A stretch of DNA of 13,836 bases from Actinomycetes bacterium (GTDB taxonomy: Bacteria > Planctomycetota > Phycisphaerae > JAACET01): positions 1 through 13,836 of the forward strand of contig DAOVKO010000030.1 in the NCBI GenBank assembly GCA_030631725.1. The letters run 5' to 3'. Positions 1 to 6,197 of this stretch are shown one piece after another. Each line of letters starts with the position of its first letter. The stretch's first letter is position 1. The notes under the pieces are model-generated. The model was not told the DNA's origin and did no database searches. It was given only the letters and a program-made list of their open reading frames with translations. A program made the position numbers and the translations under genes.

Positions 1-109
1 AAAGATGGGGAATGTCGATGCCGACATTGAGGGCGGCCTGGAAGATGGTGGTACCTTCCGGTACGTTGACTTGGGTGTTGTCGATGGTAAGTGAGATTTC
101 TTGGGGCAT
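1..109 (-). CDS. N-terminus of a [2Fe-2S] HydA/NuoG/FdhA-type subunit (partial)
   Basis: Only the first 36 codons are inside the window; the gene continues beyond position 1. The peptide starts MPQEISLTIDNTQVNVPEGT and continues with an FQAALNVGIDIPHL segment. This is the usual opening of the plant-type [2Fe-2S] ferredoxin domain at the N-terminus of [FeFe]-hydrogenase HydA, complex I NuoG and NAD-linked formate dehydrogenase FdhA; the first cluster cysteine is expected just after the last visible residue. The ATG is preceded by an AAGG Shine-Dalgarno about 9 bases away. It lies 23 bases behind the NuoF-GltD fusion and is the third gene of that operon, which makes it the likely catalytic or entry subunit. 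HydA is my first guess because the order matches hydC-hydB-hydA, but formate dehydrogenase cannot be excluded from the visible part. Confidence 0.75.
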   Translation of the reverse strand, partial: MPQEISLTIDNTQVNVPEGTTIFQAALNVGIDIPHL

Positions 110-132
110 ATTTTATAACCTTGCGTAAATAA

Positions 133-3100
133 TCACTCCAGGTCGCATCGGAGACAGCGGCGGGCCTCGGCGCAAGCGGCCTGTAGAGAATAGCCCTTTA
201 TGACCTCTTCGAAGTTTCCGCGGCGTTTGGCTAGTGAGAGGGCGCGAACGGGTCGACGGGGCATCTCGGCCTGCTCCTCGTCGGGCTTGGATCGCGAGGC
301 AAAGCCGGTATCGGGCGGAAGCTCACCTTTGCCCCCGAGAAAGACATCTATGGCCTGAGCGGCGCGTTGGCCGGCAGCAATGGCCTGAATGATGGTGGCC
401 GGTCCGCTGACGGCGTCTCCGCCGGCAAAAACGTCGCCGTCTCCGGAGCGCTGGGTGAGAGGGTGCACATCAATCCATCCCTGGGAGACAGCCAATTTGC
501 CGTCGGTGGCGGCGAAGCTGAGCTCGGGGCCTTGACCGATGGCTACGATTACGTGGTCGGTTTCGATAAGGGCTTCACTGTCGGGTTTTGGAATTGGGCG
601 GCGGCGTCCGGATTCGTCGGCGTCGCCGAGTACCATCTCGGTGCATTTTACGGCCCGAACATGACCGTCGCCCTGAATCTCGATGGGGGCAACAAGGAAG
701 TGCATGTCGATGCCTTCCATGAGAGCCTCTTCGATCTCTTCACGGATGGCGGGCATTTCTTCGCGGCTGCGGCGGTAGAGCAGAGTAACGCGGTCTGCGC
801 CAAGTCTAAGAGCAGTGCGAGCGGAATCGATGGCGGCGTTACCGCCGCCGATGACGGCGACTCGGCCGGAGATGTCTTTGATTTGGCCGAGATTGGCCCG
901 GCGGAGGAAGGCCAAGGCGTCGTGGACGCCTTCGGTTTCTTCGCCGGGGATGCCGAGGGTGCGGCTCTTGTGGGCCCCGACGGCAAGGAAGATGGCATTG
1001 AAACCGGCGTCGCGGAGCTCCTGGAGGGATTCGATCCTTCGAGAAGTTTCGATTTTCACGCCGGCGCGGCAGATGTAGTCAATGTCCCGCTGGAGGGCTT
1101 CGAGCGGCAGCCGGTAAGAAGGGATGCCGGTGGCCAAGACTCCGCCGACGACGTCGAGGGCTTCGAATACCTTTACGTCGCGGCCCATGAGGGCAAGGAA
1201 ATATGCGGCGGTCAAGCCAGCCGGTCCGGAGCCGATGACGGCGACTCGGCCCTGGCGAGGGCCTTGCCAAACGGGTGGATTGGCGGGGCGCTTCTCCCTG
1301 TCGGCGACAAATCGCTTGAGATGGCGGACGGCGACGGGTGAATCGAGGTCCCCACGTCGGCAAAAAACCTCGCAGGGGTGATCGCATGCCCGGCCGCAAA
1401 CCGAAGGAAATGGATTTCGCCTGCGGATAATGTCCAGGGCCTGGGCGAATCGGCCCTCGGCGATGAGGGCGACGTATTCGGGGACATTTACGTGGGCTGG
1501 GCAGGCGCTGGAGCAGACGGTAGTAACCAGGGCTGGACAGGCGTTTGCCGGGCAGCGTTTTTCGATGATATGAGCTTCATACTCGTCGCGGAAATAGCGG
1601 ATGGTGGAGAGCACGGGATTGGGCGCGGTCTGGCCCAGGCCGCATAAGGAGGTCTCGGCGATCATTTGGCCGAGTTGGACGAGGCGGTCGATGTCGGCCA
1701 ACTCGCCCTGTCCCTCGGTGATGCGGGTGAGGATTTCCAACATTCGTTTGGTTCCCACGCGGCAGGGAACACATTTGCCACAGGATTCCTTCTGAACGAA
1801 ATCGGTGAAAAACCGGGCGATGTCGACCATGCAGGTGGCCTGATCCATGACGATCAGACCGCCGGAGCCCATGATGGCCCCGATCTGTTTGACGGAGTCG
1901 TAGTCGAGGGGGATGTCGAGGTGCTGTGCGGGGATGCATCCGCCGGAAGGCCCGCCGATCTGGGCGGCCTTGAACTTTCTTCCGCGAGGAATGCCACCTC
2001 CGATGTCAAAGATGATTCGGCGCAAGGTGGTGCCCATGGGGACTTCGACGAGGCCGGTGTTGTTGACCTTGCCGGCCAAGGCGAAGATCTTTGTGCCCGT
2101 GGAACCCTCTGTGCCGACGGCGCGATAAGCGTCTCTACCTTTGAGAATAATCAGTGGTACGTTCGCAAAGGTTTCTACGTTATTAATGTTCGTTGGTTTG
2201 CCGCGCAATCCGCAGCTAGCGGGGAATGGCGGGCGGGGGCGGGGCATGCCTCTGGCCCCTTCAAGCGAGGCGATCAAGGCGGTTTCCTCACCGCAAACAA
2301 AGGCGCCGGCGCCTTTGCGGATTTCGATGTCGAAATCGAAGCCGCTGCCGAGGATGTTTTTTCCGAGCAGTCCTGCAGAGCGGGCTTGAGTTAGGGCAAT
2401 CTGGGCGTGCTCAATGGCGATGGGATATTCGGCGCGGACATAGATGAAGCCTTTGTCGGAGCCGATGGCGTAGGCGCCGATGATCATTCCCTCGATGACC
2501 AGGTGGGGGTCGCCTTCGAGCAGGGCCCGGTCCATGAAGGCTCCGGGGTCGCCCTCGTCGGCGTTGCAGATGATGTACTTTGGCTGAACGGGGGCAGCCC
2601 GGGTGAACTGCCATTTTTTGCCGGTGAGAAAGCCAGCACCACCACGTCCTCGCAGGCCGGATTTGAGGACGTTGTCAATGACCTCTTCGGGGGACATTTT
2701 CTCCAGCACCTTGGCGGCTGAGGCGTAGGCGGCGTTGGCTAGAGCGTCTTGCAGAGAGGTGGGGTCGATTACGCCGCAGTTCTTGAGGACCTGACGGTGC
2801 TGGTGAGCGAAAAAGGGGATGTCCTTTCCGCTGGTAACTGGGGCGTCCTGTGCAGAATAGCAGAGGCGTTCTATGACTTTTCCCTGCTGGATAGTCTGTT
2901 CGATGATCTCGGTAACGTCGTCTGGGGTGACTGCCCTGTAGAAATAGCCGAGGGGTTCGACGGCTACGGCGACGGCCCCGGCGCAGAGGCCCAGACAGCC
3001 GGTGCGGACGATGCGGACTCGCTGGGAGAGGTTTCGCTGAGCGATTTGGTTTTCGAGTGCGTCGCAGACATTCAGGGCGCCCAGGGCTCGACAGCCAGTG

Positions 3101-3195
3101 GAGCAGACACGAATCTCAATCTCATATTCCACGGGGCAGGCGAACTTGCTTTGGAGTTGGCCAAGCCGATCAGTGGGTTTTATTGGTTGGGCCAT
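133..3195 (-). CDS. Fusion of NADH-oxidising HydB/NuoF subunit with a GltD/NfnB-like NAD(P)H oxidoreductase
   Basis: A 1020-residue, multi-cluster flavoprotein, probably cytoplasmic. Residues 25-105 form a thioredoxin-like [2Fe-2S] domain (C31, C35, C67, C71). Residues ~125-350 are the 51-kDa FMN/NADH domain, with GLRGRGGAGF at 180-189, NADEGDPGAF at 211-220 and GEETALIASLEG at 302-313. An SLBB region follows, then the NADH_4Fe-4S domain (C472, C475, C478, C518). At 548-553 is CPANAC, the segment that in HydB precedes a ferredoxin domain. Here a GltD-type iron-sulfur domain follows instead (C561, C565, C600, C604, C608, C612), then an FAD site (GSGPAG, 655-660), an NAD(P)H site (GGGNAA, 783-788) and a C-terminal EARRCLRCD. 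The HydB half should oxidise or reduce NADH through FMN; the GltD half suggests a second pyridine-nucleotide site, perhaps NADP-linked (inference). It starts 3 bases after the NuoE-like gene, so translation is probably coupled; its own Shine-Dalgarno is weak. Confidence 0.93.
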   Translation of the reverse strand: MAQPIKPTDRLGQLQSKFACPVEYEIEIRVCSTGCRALGALNVCDALENQIAQRNLSQRVRIVRTGCLGLCAGAVAVAVEPLGYFYRAVTPDDVTEIIEQTIQQGKVIERLCYSAQDAPVTSGKDIPFFAHQHRQVLKNCGVIDPTSLQDALANAAYASAAKVLEKMSPEEVIDNVLKSGLRGRGGAGFLTGKKWQFTRAAPVQPKYIICNADEGDPGAFMDRALLEGDPHLVIEGMIIGAYAIGSDKGFIYVRAEYPIAIEHAQIALTQARSAGLLGKNILGSGFDFDIEIRKGAGAFVCGEETALIASLEGARGMPRPRPPFPASCGLRGKPTNINNVETFANVPLIILKGRDAYRAVGTEGSTGTKIFALAGKVNNTGLVEVPMGTTLRRIIFDIGGGIPRGRKFKAAQIGGPSGGCIPAQHLDIPLDYDSVKQIGAIMGSGGLIVMDQATCMVDIARFFTDFVQKESCGKCVPCRVGTKRMLEILTRITEGQGELADIDRLVQLGQMIAETSLCGLGQTAPNPVLSTIRYFRDEYEAHIIEKRCPANACPALVTTVCSSACPAHVNVPEYVALIAEGRFAQALDIIRRRNPFPSVCGRACDHPCEVFCRRGDLDSPVAVRHLKRFVADREKRPANPPVWQGPRQGRVAVIGSGPAGLTAAYFLALMGRDVKVFEALDVVGGVLATGIPSYRLPLEALQRDIDYICRAGVKIETSRRIESLQELRDAGFNAIFLAVGAHKSRTLGIPGEETEGVHDALAFLRRANLGQIKDISGRVAVIGGGNAAIDSARTALRLGADRVTLLYRRSREEMPAIREEIEEALMEGIDMHFLVAPIEIQGDGHVRAVKCTEMVLGDADESGRRRPIPKPDSEALIETDHVIVAIGQGPELSFAATDGKLAVSQGWIDVHPLTQRSGDGDVFAGGDAVSGPATIIQAIAAGQRAAQAIDVFLGGKGELPPDTGFASRSKPDEEQAEMPRRPVRALSLAKRRGNFEEVIKGYSLQAACAEARRCLRCDLE

Positions 3196-3198
3196 TGG

Positions 3199-3699
3199 TC
3201 AATCCGGATAGTCTTGAAGGATAGTCTGAACACGCTGAGTGGTGAGCTTTCCAAAGTATTGTTCATTGATCATGATAACAGGGGCAAGAAAACAAGTTCC
3301 CAGACAGGCGACGGTTTCGAGGTAGAACTTCAAGTCGGGGGTTGATTGATCCTCATCGATTTTCAGGGTGCGTTTTATGGAGTCGAGTATTTGGCCGGCG
3401 CCTCTTACATGGCAAGCGGTGCCTCGACAACAGCGGATGGTGTGCCGGCCGCGGGGCGAGGTATAGAACTGGGCGTAGAAGCTGACTACGCCGTAGATTC
3501 GACTAAGGGGTATTCTGGTGCGGCGACTGATTTGTGCAAGTGCGGGGGCGGGTAAGTATCCGAAATGGTCCTGAACTTGCTGAAGCAGGCCAATAAGGTT
3601 GCCATCGGGGCGGGGTTCGAGCTGGTCAAGGAGGGCCTGTATCTGATCGTGGGAAGGTTCAGCGGCAGCAGAAACCGGGGCGGTGTTGGTCTGATCCAT
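3199..3699 (-). CDS. nuoE: NuoE/HydC-like [2Fe-2S] thioredoxin-fold subunit
   Basis: A 166-residue protein of the 24-kDa complex I subunit family (NuoE, HydC and FdhC-type subunits). A helical N-terminal part (residues ~15-80, with HFGYLP and the SRIYGVVSFYAQF segment) is followed by a thioredoxin-like domain. The cluster ligands are C91 and C96 (RGTACHVRG context) and C132 and C136 (ACLGTCFLAP), the C-x4-C / C-x3-C spacing of the family. It carries electrons between the FMN subunit and partners. It is the first gene of the redox operon, and its stop lies 3 bases before the start of the NuoF-GltD fusion. The start at 3699 has GAGG 10 bases upstream, and GAAGG sits closer. Because a dehydrogenase or hydrogenase context is likelier here than respiratory complex I (no other nuo genes seen), the symbol marks the family only. 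Confidence 0.95.
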   Translation of the reverse strand: MDQTNTAPVSAAAEPSHDQIQALLDQLEPRPDGNLIGLLQQVQDHFGYLPAPALAQISRRTRIPLSRIYGVVSFYAQFYTSPRGRHTIRCCRGTACHVRGAGQILDSIKRTLKIDEDQSTPDLKFYLETVACLGTCFLAPVIMINEQYFGKLTTQRVQTILQDYPD

Positions 3700-3771
3700 G
3701 CCTTCGATGCCTCAAACAAACAGCATTTTCATGGGGCAGTTTATAGCGTGGGGCGACGATTGGCCAGAAGA

Positions 3772-3800
3772 ATTATAGGCCGGCGCGGACGGGGATTCAA
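3772..3800 (-). promoter_or_regulatory. Near-consensus sigma-70 promoter of the redox operon
   Basis: Read on the minus strand, a -35 element TTGAAT (3795-3800) is separated by exactly 17 bases from a perfect -10 element TATAAT (3772-3777). The predicted transcript would start near 3764-3766 and leave a 5' untranslated region of about 65 bases before the NuoE-like ATG at 3699. No other gene on this strand starts between it and 3699, so it most simply drives the three-gene redox operon. Confidence 0.7.
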
Positions 3801-3888
3801 GGTTCGGCCAAGGGCGGGGCTGGAGTGGAAGGATGCCCGCAGGTGCGAACAGTAATAGAATAGTTTTCTGGGCGAGGCAATCAATAGC

Positions 3889-3933
3889 AAAGAGGCGGCC
3901 GGCCCGAGTGAACGGGGCAAACCGCCTCTTTTT
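3889..3933 (-). terminator. Strong hairpin behind the prepilin gene, possibly bidirectional terminator
   Basis: A perfect 10-bp stem (AAAGAGGCGG at 3889-3898 with CCGCCTCTTT at 3922-3931) encloses an inner GCCC/GGGC stem. It lies about 55 bases past the stop of the minus-strand prepilin-like gene and before the redox-operon promoter, so it should insulate the two units. The better T-run (3929-3933) is on the plus strand; on the minus strand only three T follow the stem. It may therefore work in both directions, or stabilise the 3' end of the prepilin mRNA. Confidence 0.55.
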
Positions 3934-3985
3934 CAGACATCTAACAACGCCCGCTGCAGGTGCATTGGCCGGCATCCGCCCGCGC

Positions 3986-4858
3986 TCACCCCGGGTCGCC
4001 GTTGTACCAACTGCTGACCAGATAGGTGTCGTTGGGATCGCTACTGGTGTCCTGGTCGTCGTCCTGGTAGATGTTGTCAAACAACTCGCCGTCAGAGGAG
4101 CCGATCATGCACTGACCCGTCTCGTCCCACCACCCCGTGCTGGGGACATTCGGGTCGTCGGTGATTTCGGTAAAGGCCCGTTCGACACCGTGGGCTCCTC
4201 CGATAACATTCTGCATGTCCGAATGGTTTCCGCTGGCGGTGTTGCCCTCGCCGCCGATGTCGGGATCGATGTCGTATTCATCGTTGTCGTTGAGCCAGCC
4301 GCGGTCGGCAAAGATGGGGTAGTTTCCTCTGACACCGGGGCCGGGCAGATAGTTGTTCCGCCTACGATTGACAGCTCCGCCCTGAGTAGGACGGGCGCGG
4401 TCGATATCCTGGTAGGCGTAGTGGAGATAGTTTCTCACGGCCTCCTGGCGGTTACCGTCGTAAGTACCGCCGATAGCGATAAGGGCCCACTGGTCTTCGG
4501 CCTCGGCACCGCCAACGGTGGGACAGATAAGCAGCGGTTCAGACACAAACTGCAAGTGAATCAGCAAGGCCCAGCAGTCCTCGGGAGTAATGTCGTCATT
4601 GGCCGGAGCGTAGGCTGTCCACTCACCAGGATTACTGGCGTCTTCTGTGTGCTCCCAGCCGATGGGATATCTGTTCTCGTAGGTGTTGGCATACAGATAG
4701 CAGGCAGTGTCGGCGCCTTTAAGCCTAGTGCCACAAACGGAGCGGTAGGCCTGCTCGCGAGCCCTTTGCACGGCGGGGACGAGGATGGCTATCAAGAGGG
4801 CGATAATAGCCACGACAACCAACAGTTCGATAAGCGTAAAACCTTTAGTCCTGTTCAT
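3986..4858 (-). CDS. Prepilin-like (type IV pilin/T2SS pseudopilin) exported protein
   Basis: A 290-residue protein opening with a short basic leader and a class III prepilin signal: MNRTKG then FTLIELLVVVAIIALLIAIL. Cleavage after G6 would leave F1 and E5, the residues needed for N-methylation and assembly. One hydrophobic helix spans residues 7-28. I chose the ATG at 4858 over an upstream in-frame ATG at 4918 because an AAAGGAG ribosome site lies about 8 bases before it and the prepilin leader is then normal. The C-terminal domain has four cysteines (42, 53, 95, 112) and a late one (250). It has a degenerate form of the H-X9-DG motif of planctomycetal prepilin-like proteins (NH at 211-212, NV at 217-218, but AH where DG is expected) and an Asp-rich tail (266-277) that might bind calcium. 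It stands alone, with no assembly genes nearby. Its substrate or fibre is unknown. Confidence 0.85.
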   Translation of the reverse strand: MNRTKGFTLIELLVVVAIIALLIAILVPAVQRAREQAYRSVCGTRLKGADTACYLYANTYENRYPIGWEHTEDASNPGEWTAYAPANDDITPEDCWALLIHLQFVSEPLLICPTVGGAEAEDQWALIAIGGTYDGNRQEAVRNYLHYAYQDIDRARPTQGGAVNRRRNNYLPGPGVRGNYPIFADRGWLNDNDEYDIDPDIGGEGNTASGNHSDMQNVIGGAHGVERAFTEITDDPNVPSTGWWDETGQCMIGSSDGELFDNIYQDDDQDTSSDPNDTYLVSSWYNGDPG

Positions 4859-5039
4859 AGTAAGTTCTCCTTTCGGAGGCTCCAGCAAAGCCAACCGGTA
4901 ACAGGCCGCCCGGACCAACGGAAAGAAATGAGAAATAATTTCGCCCAGAACTTCAGAAGTCTGGGAAAGTGGTCCCGGAACAAGCGACCGTAGTGGGGGT
5001 CGGCTACACTAAGAAAGCCTCCACAAAAGATTTCAAGAA

Positions 5040-5135
5040 AAACGGAACAAAAAAACCTCTACAAAAACGCGTATCTAAAACCGCCTGTCGTGACCGGCCG
5101 AAAACCCCAGCCAACAACAAACGGAACAATTCCGT
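5040..5135. repeat. Repeated AAACGGAACAA, second copy inside an inverted repeat
   Basis: The 11-mer AAACGGAACAA occurs at 5040-5050 and again at 5119-5129, with start points 79 bases apart. The second copy is part of a perfect inverted repeat ACGGAA-CAA-TTCCGT (5121-5135). Position between divergently oriented genes would suit a regulator binding site, but this is inference from symmetry alone. Confidence 0.35.
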
Positions 5136-5296
5136 ATGAATCGTGAAACTCCAAAGCTCCGGTCGAGTCTCGTAAGTCAGCATACCGTTTTACAGGAGAA
5201 CAGCCAGGCAGGAATATAATGAGAAAAAATGATGGCTGCCCGAATCTTAGTCGGCTGTCCTCTAATATATTACCAGTTATGTAGGCGGCAGTCAAT

Positions 5297-5326
5297 AAAA
5301 TTCTTCCCTTTTTTTGGGAGAATTTT
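5297..5326. other. Hairpin with poly-T loop upstream of the acetyltransferase promoter
   Basis: Arms AAAATTCTTCCC (5297-5308) and GGGAGAATTTT (5316-5326) pair with one bulged T around a loop of seven T. It lies just upstream of the extended -10 promoter at 5359-5367. It might be a weak terminator for plus-strand readthrough or an operator; there is no T-run after the stem. Confidence 0.35.
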
Positions 5327-5358
5327 AGCTCTTGGGCGTGGCCCGGCGGTGCCCGCGG

Positions 5359-5367
5359 TGGTATAAT
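5359..5367 (+). promoter_or_regulatory. Extended -10 promoter for the acetyltransferase gene
   Basis: TGGTATAAT carries a perfect TATAAT (5362-5367) preceded by TG with one spacer base, the extended -10 form that can work with a poor -35. No good TTGACA-like hexamer is found 16-18 bases upstream. The predicted start near 5374 gives a leader of about 120 bases before the ATG at 5494. Confidence 0.55.
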
Positions 5368-5493
5368 TGCTGCTGAGCCGCGAGCTTACGGCACGTAACA
5401 TCTTGTTGTTGCGTGGGTTACGTTTTACGGCGGGTATTTGAGCGGCCAGGGCGTCTCCAAACCACTGTGGGGGGCTTTTTTTGGGAGTTTCTC

Positions 5494-5946
5494 ATGGAGA
5501 TCAGGCCGGCCCGGATGGGCGACATCCCGGCAATGGCTGAGCTGATAAACCACCATGCCGAACGAGGGCGAATGCTGCACAGGTCCCCGGCCTATCTCTA
5601 TGAACGAGTGCGGAACTTCTGCATTTGCCGAATGGACGGCTGCGTAGCCGGCTGCTGCGCCCTGGAGCCGGTCTGGACCGATCTGGGGGAGCTGAAGAGC
5701 TTGGCGGTGCGGGAGGATCTGCAGGGACAGGGCATAGGCACAAGCCTGATCGAGCGGTCCCTAGAGGCCGGTCGAAGTATCGACATAAAACGCGTGTTCT
5801 GCCTGACTCGTGAGCCAAGATTCTTCGAAAATCTGGGCTTCTCCGGGCTCGAACGCAATAAACTGCCGCATAAGGTCTGGAGCGATTGCGTCAACTGCCC
5901 GGTAAAAGACAACTGCGATGAGGTGGCCCTGCTGCTGGACCTTTAG
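5494..5946 (+). CDS. Short ArgA-like GNAT acetyltransferase (probable N-acetylglutamate synthase)
   Basis: A 150-residue single-domain GNAT enzyme. The opening MEIRPARMGDIPAM is a typical GNAT first strand and helix. Motif A runs from LKSLAV to REDLQGQGIG (68-82) and binds acetyl-CoA. A late EPRFFENLGF (107-116) is the usual last conserved block. The C-terminal part, with HKVWSDC and three spaced cysteines C132, C135 and C141 followed by DEVALLLDL, resembles the stand-alone short N-acetylglutamate synthases that start arginine biosynthesis by acetylating glutamate; the cysteines could form a small metal knuckle. I chose ATG 5494 over an in-frame start at 5413 because GGGAG lies 6 bases upstream and the GNAT fold starts there. 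It is monocistronic and no arginine genes are visible, so the amino-acid substrate is inferred from family resemblance. Confidence 0.8.
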   Translation: MEIRPARMGDIPAMAELINHHAERGRMLHRSPAYLYERVRNFCICRMDGCVAGCCALEPVWTDLGELKSLAVREDLQGQGIGTSLIERSLEAGRSIDIKRVFCLTREPRFFENLGFSGLERNKLPHKVWSDCVNCPVKDNCDEVALLLDL

Positions 5947-5958
5947 ATAGCTATCTAA
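5943..5958. promoter_or_regulatory. 16-bp perfect palindrome spanning the acetyltransferase stop codon
   Basis: TTAGATAGCTATCTAA reads the same on both strands and includes the TAG stop (5944-5946). It has no loop, so it is a poor RNA hairpin and looks more like a dimeric protein-binding site. It lies about 240 bases upstream of the NusG-paralogue gene. Confidence 0.3.
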
Positions 5959-5978
5959 GTGTTTGTGTGGCTGGGTGT

Positions 5979-6013
5979 TAAAAAAATATAGCGCCGCCTT
6001 TGAGGGCGGCGCT
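5979..6013 (-). terminator. GC-rich hairpin with T-tract on the minus strand
   Basis: A perfect 9-bp stem (AGCGCCGCC at 5990-5998 with GGCGGCGCT at 6005-6013) has a 6-base loop. The plus strand has TTAAAAAAATATA immediately before the stem, so on the minus strand the hairpin is followed by ATATTTTTTTAA, an intrinsic-terminator shape. No gene on the minus strand reads into it from the right, while for the plus-strand acetyltransferase the T-run is on the wrong side. It may block antisense transcription or act mainly as an mRNA 3'-end structure. Confidence 0.55.
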
Positions 6014-6062
6014 AGAGGAGTATAGAAGAAGACGCTGGCCAGACCTTCCGGGGTCAATGCGG

Positions 6063-6125
6063 GCGGGCTTTCGACCGATGGTTACCTATATGAAGCCCGC
6101 TCGACGGCCAATGAAAGTGTACAAT
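6063..6125 (+). promoter_or_regulatory. Stem-loop and weak -10 box ahead of the NusG paralogue
   Basis: GCGGGCTT (6063-6070) pairs perfectly with AAGCCCGC (6093-6100) around a 22-base loop. A TACAAT hexamer follows at 6120-6125 and could be a -10 element for the NusG-paralogue gene, but I see no good -35. If transcription instead starts upstream, the stem-loop is part of the leader and could be an autoregulatory structure. Confidence 0.3.
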
Positions 6126-6197
6126 AAAATCACGTAAAAGGCAAATCGCAGGGGGCGGAGGTTAGGCCAAAAATTATGAGCAATCGACAAGGACATA

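Larger units (their letters stand above)
4877..5358. other. AT-rich intergenic region without a credible gene
   Basis: This stretch separates the minus-strand prepilin gene from the plus-strand acetyltransferase. I find no protein I trust; a 78-codon minus-strand open frame (5059-5295) has no recognisable domain and no good ribosome site. It should hold the prepilin promoter and 5' leader. It contains an imperfect inverted repeat at 4944-4965 (CCCAG/CTGGG core), a poor direct repeat around 5016-5030 and 5054-5068 (CCTCCACAAAA versus CCTCTACAAAA), a 10-bp palindrome TAATATATTA at 5263-5272, and the elements listed separately. I could not identify a convincing -35/-10 pair for the prepilin gene. 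Confidence 0.6.

Noticed and set aside
367..1341. 324-codon plus-strand open frame
   Set aside because: Antisense to the GltD half of the fusion; Gly/Asp/Ala-rich composition is what the complement of a high-GC gene gives. The minus frame has complete FAD and NAD(P)H motifs.
3833..4993. 386-codon plus-strand open frame
   Set aside because: It is antisense to the prepilin-like gene, which has a clear prepilin signal and ribosome site. The antisense product has no recognisable domain and crosses the hairpin at 3889-3933.
5059..5295. 78-codon minus-strand frame with an LPGC lipobox-like string
   Set aside because: The hydrophobic stretch and cysteine are too far from the N-terminus for a normal lipoprotein signal, no ribosome site or domain is seen, and the region is AT-rich intergenic DNA.
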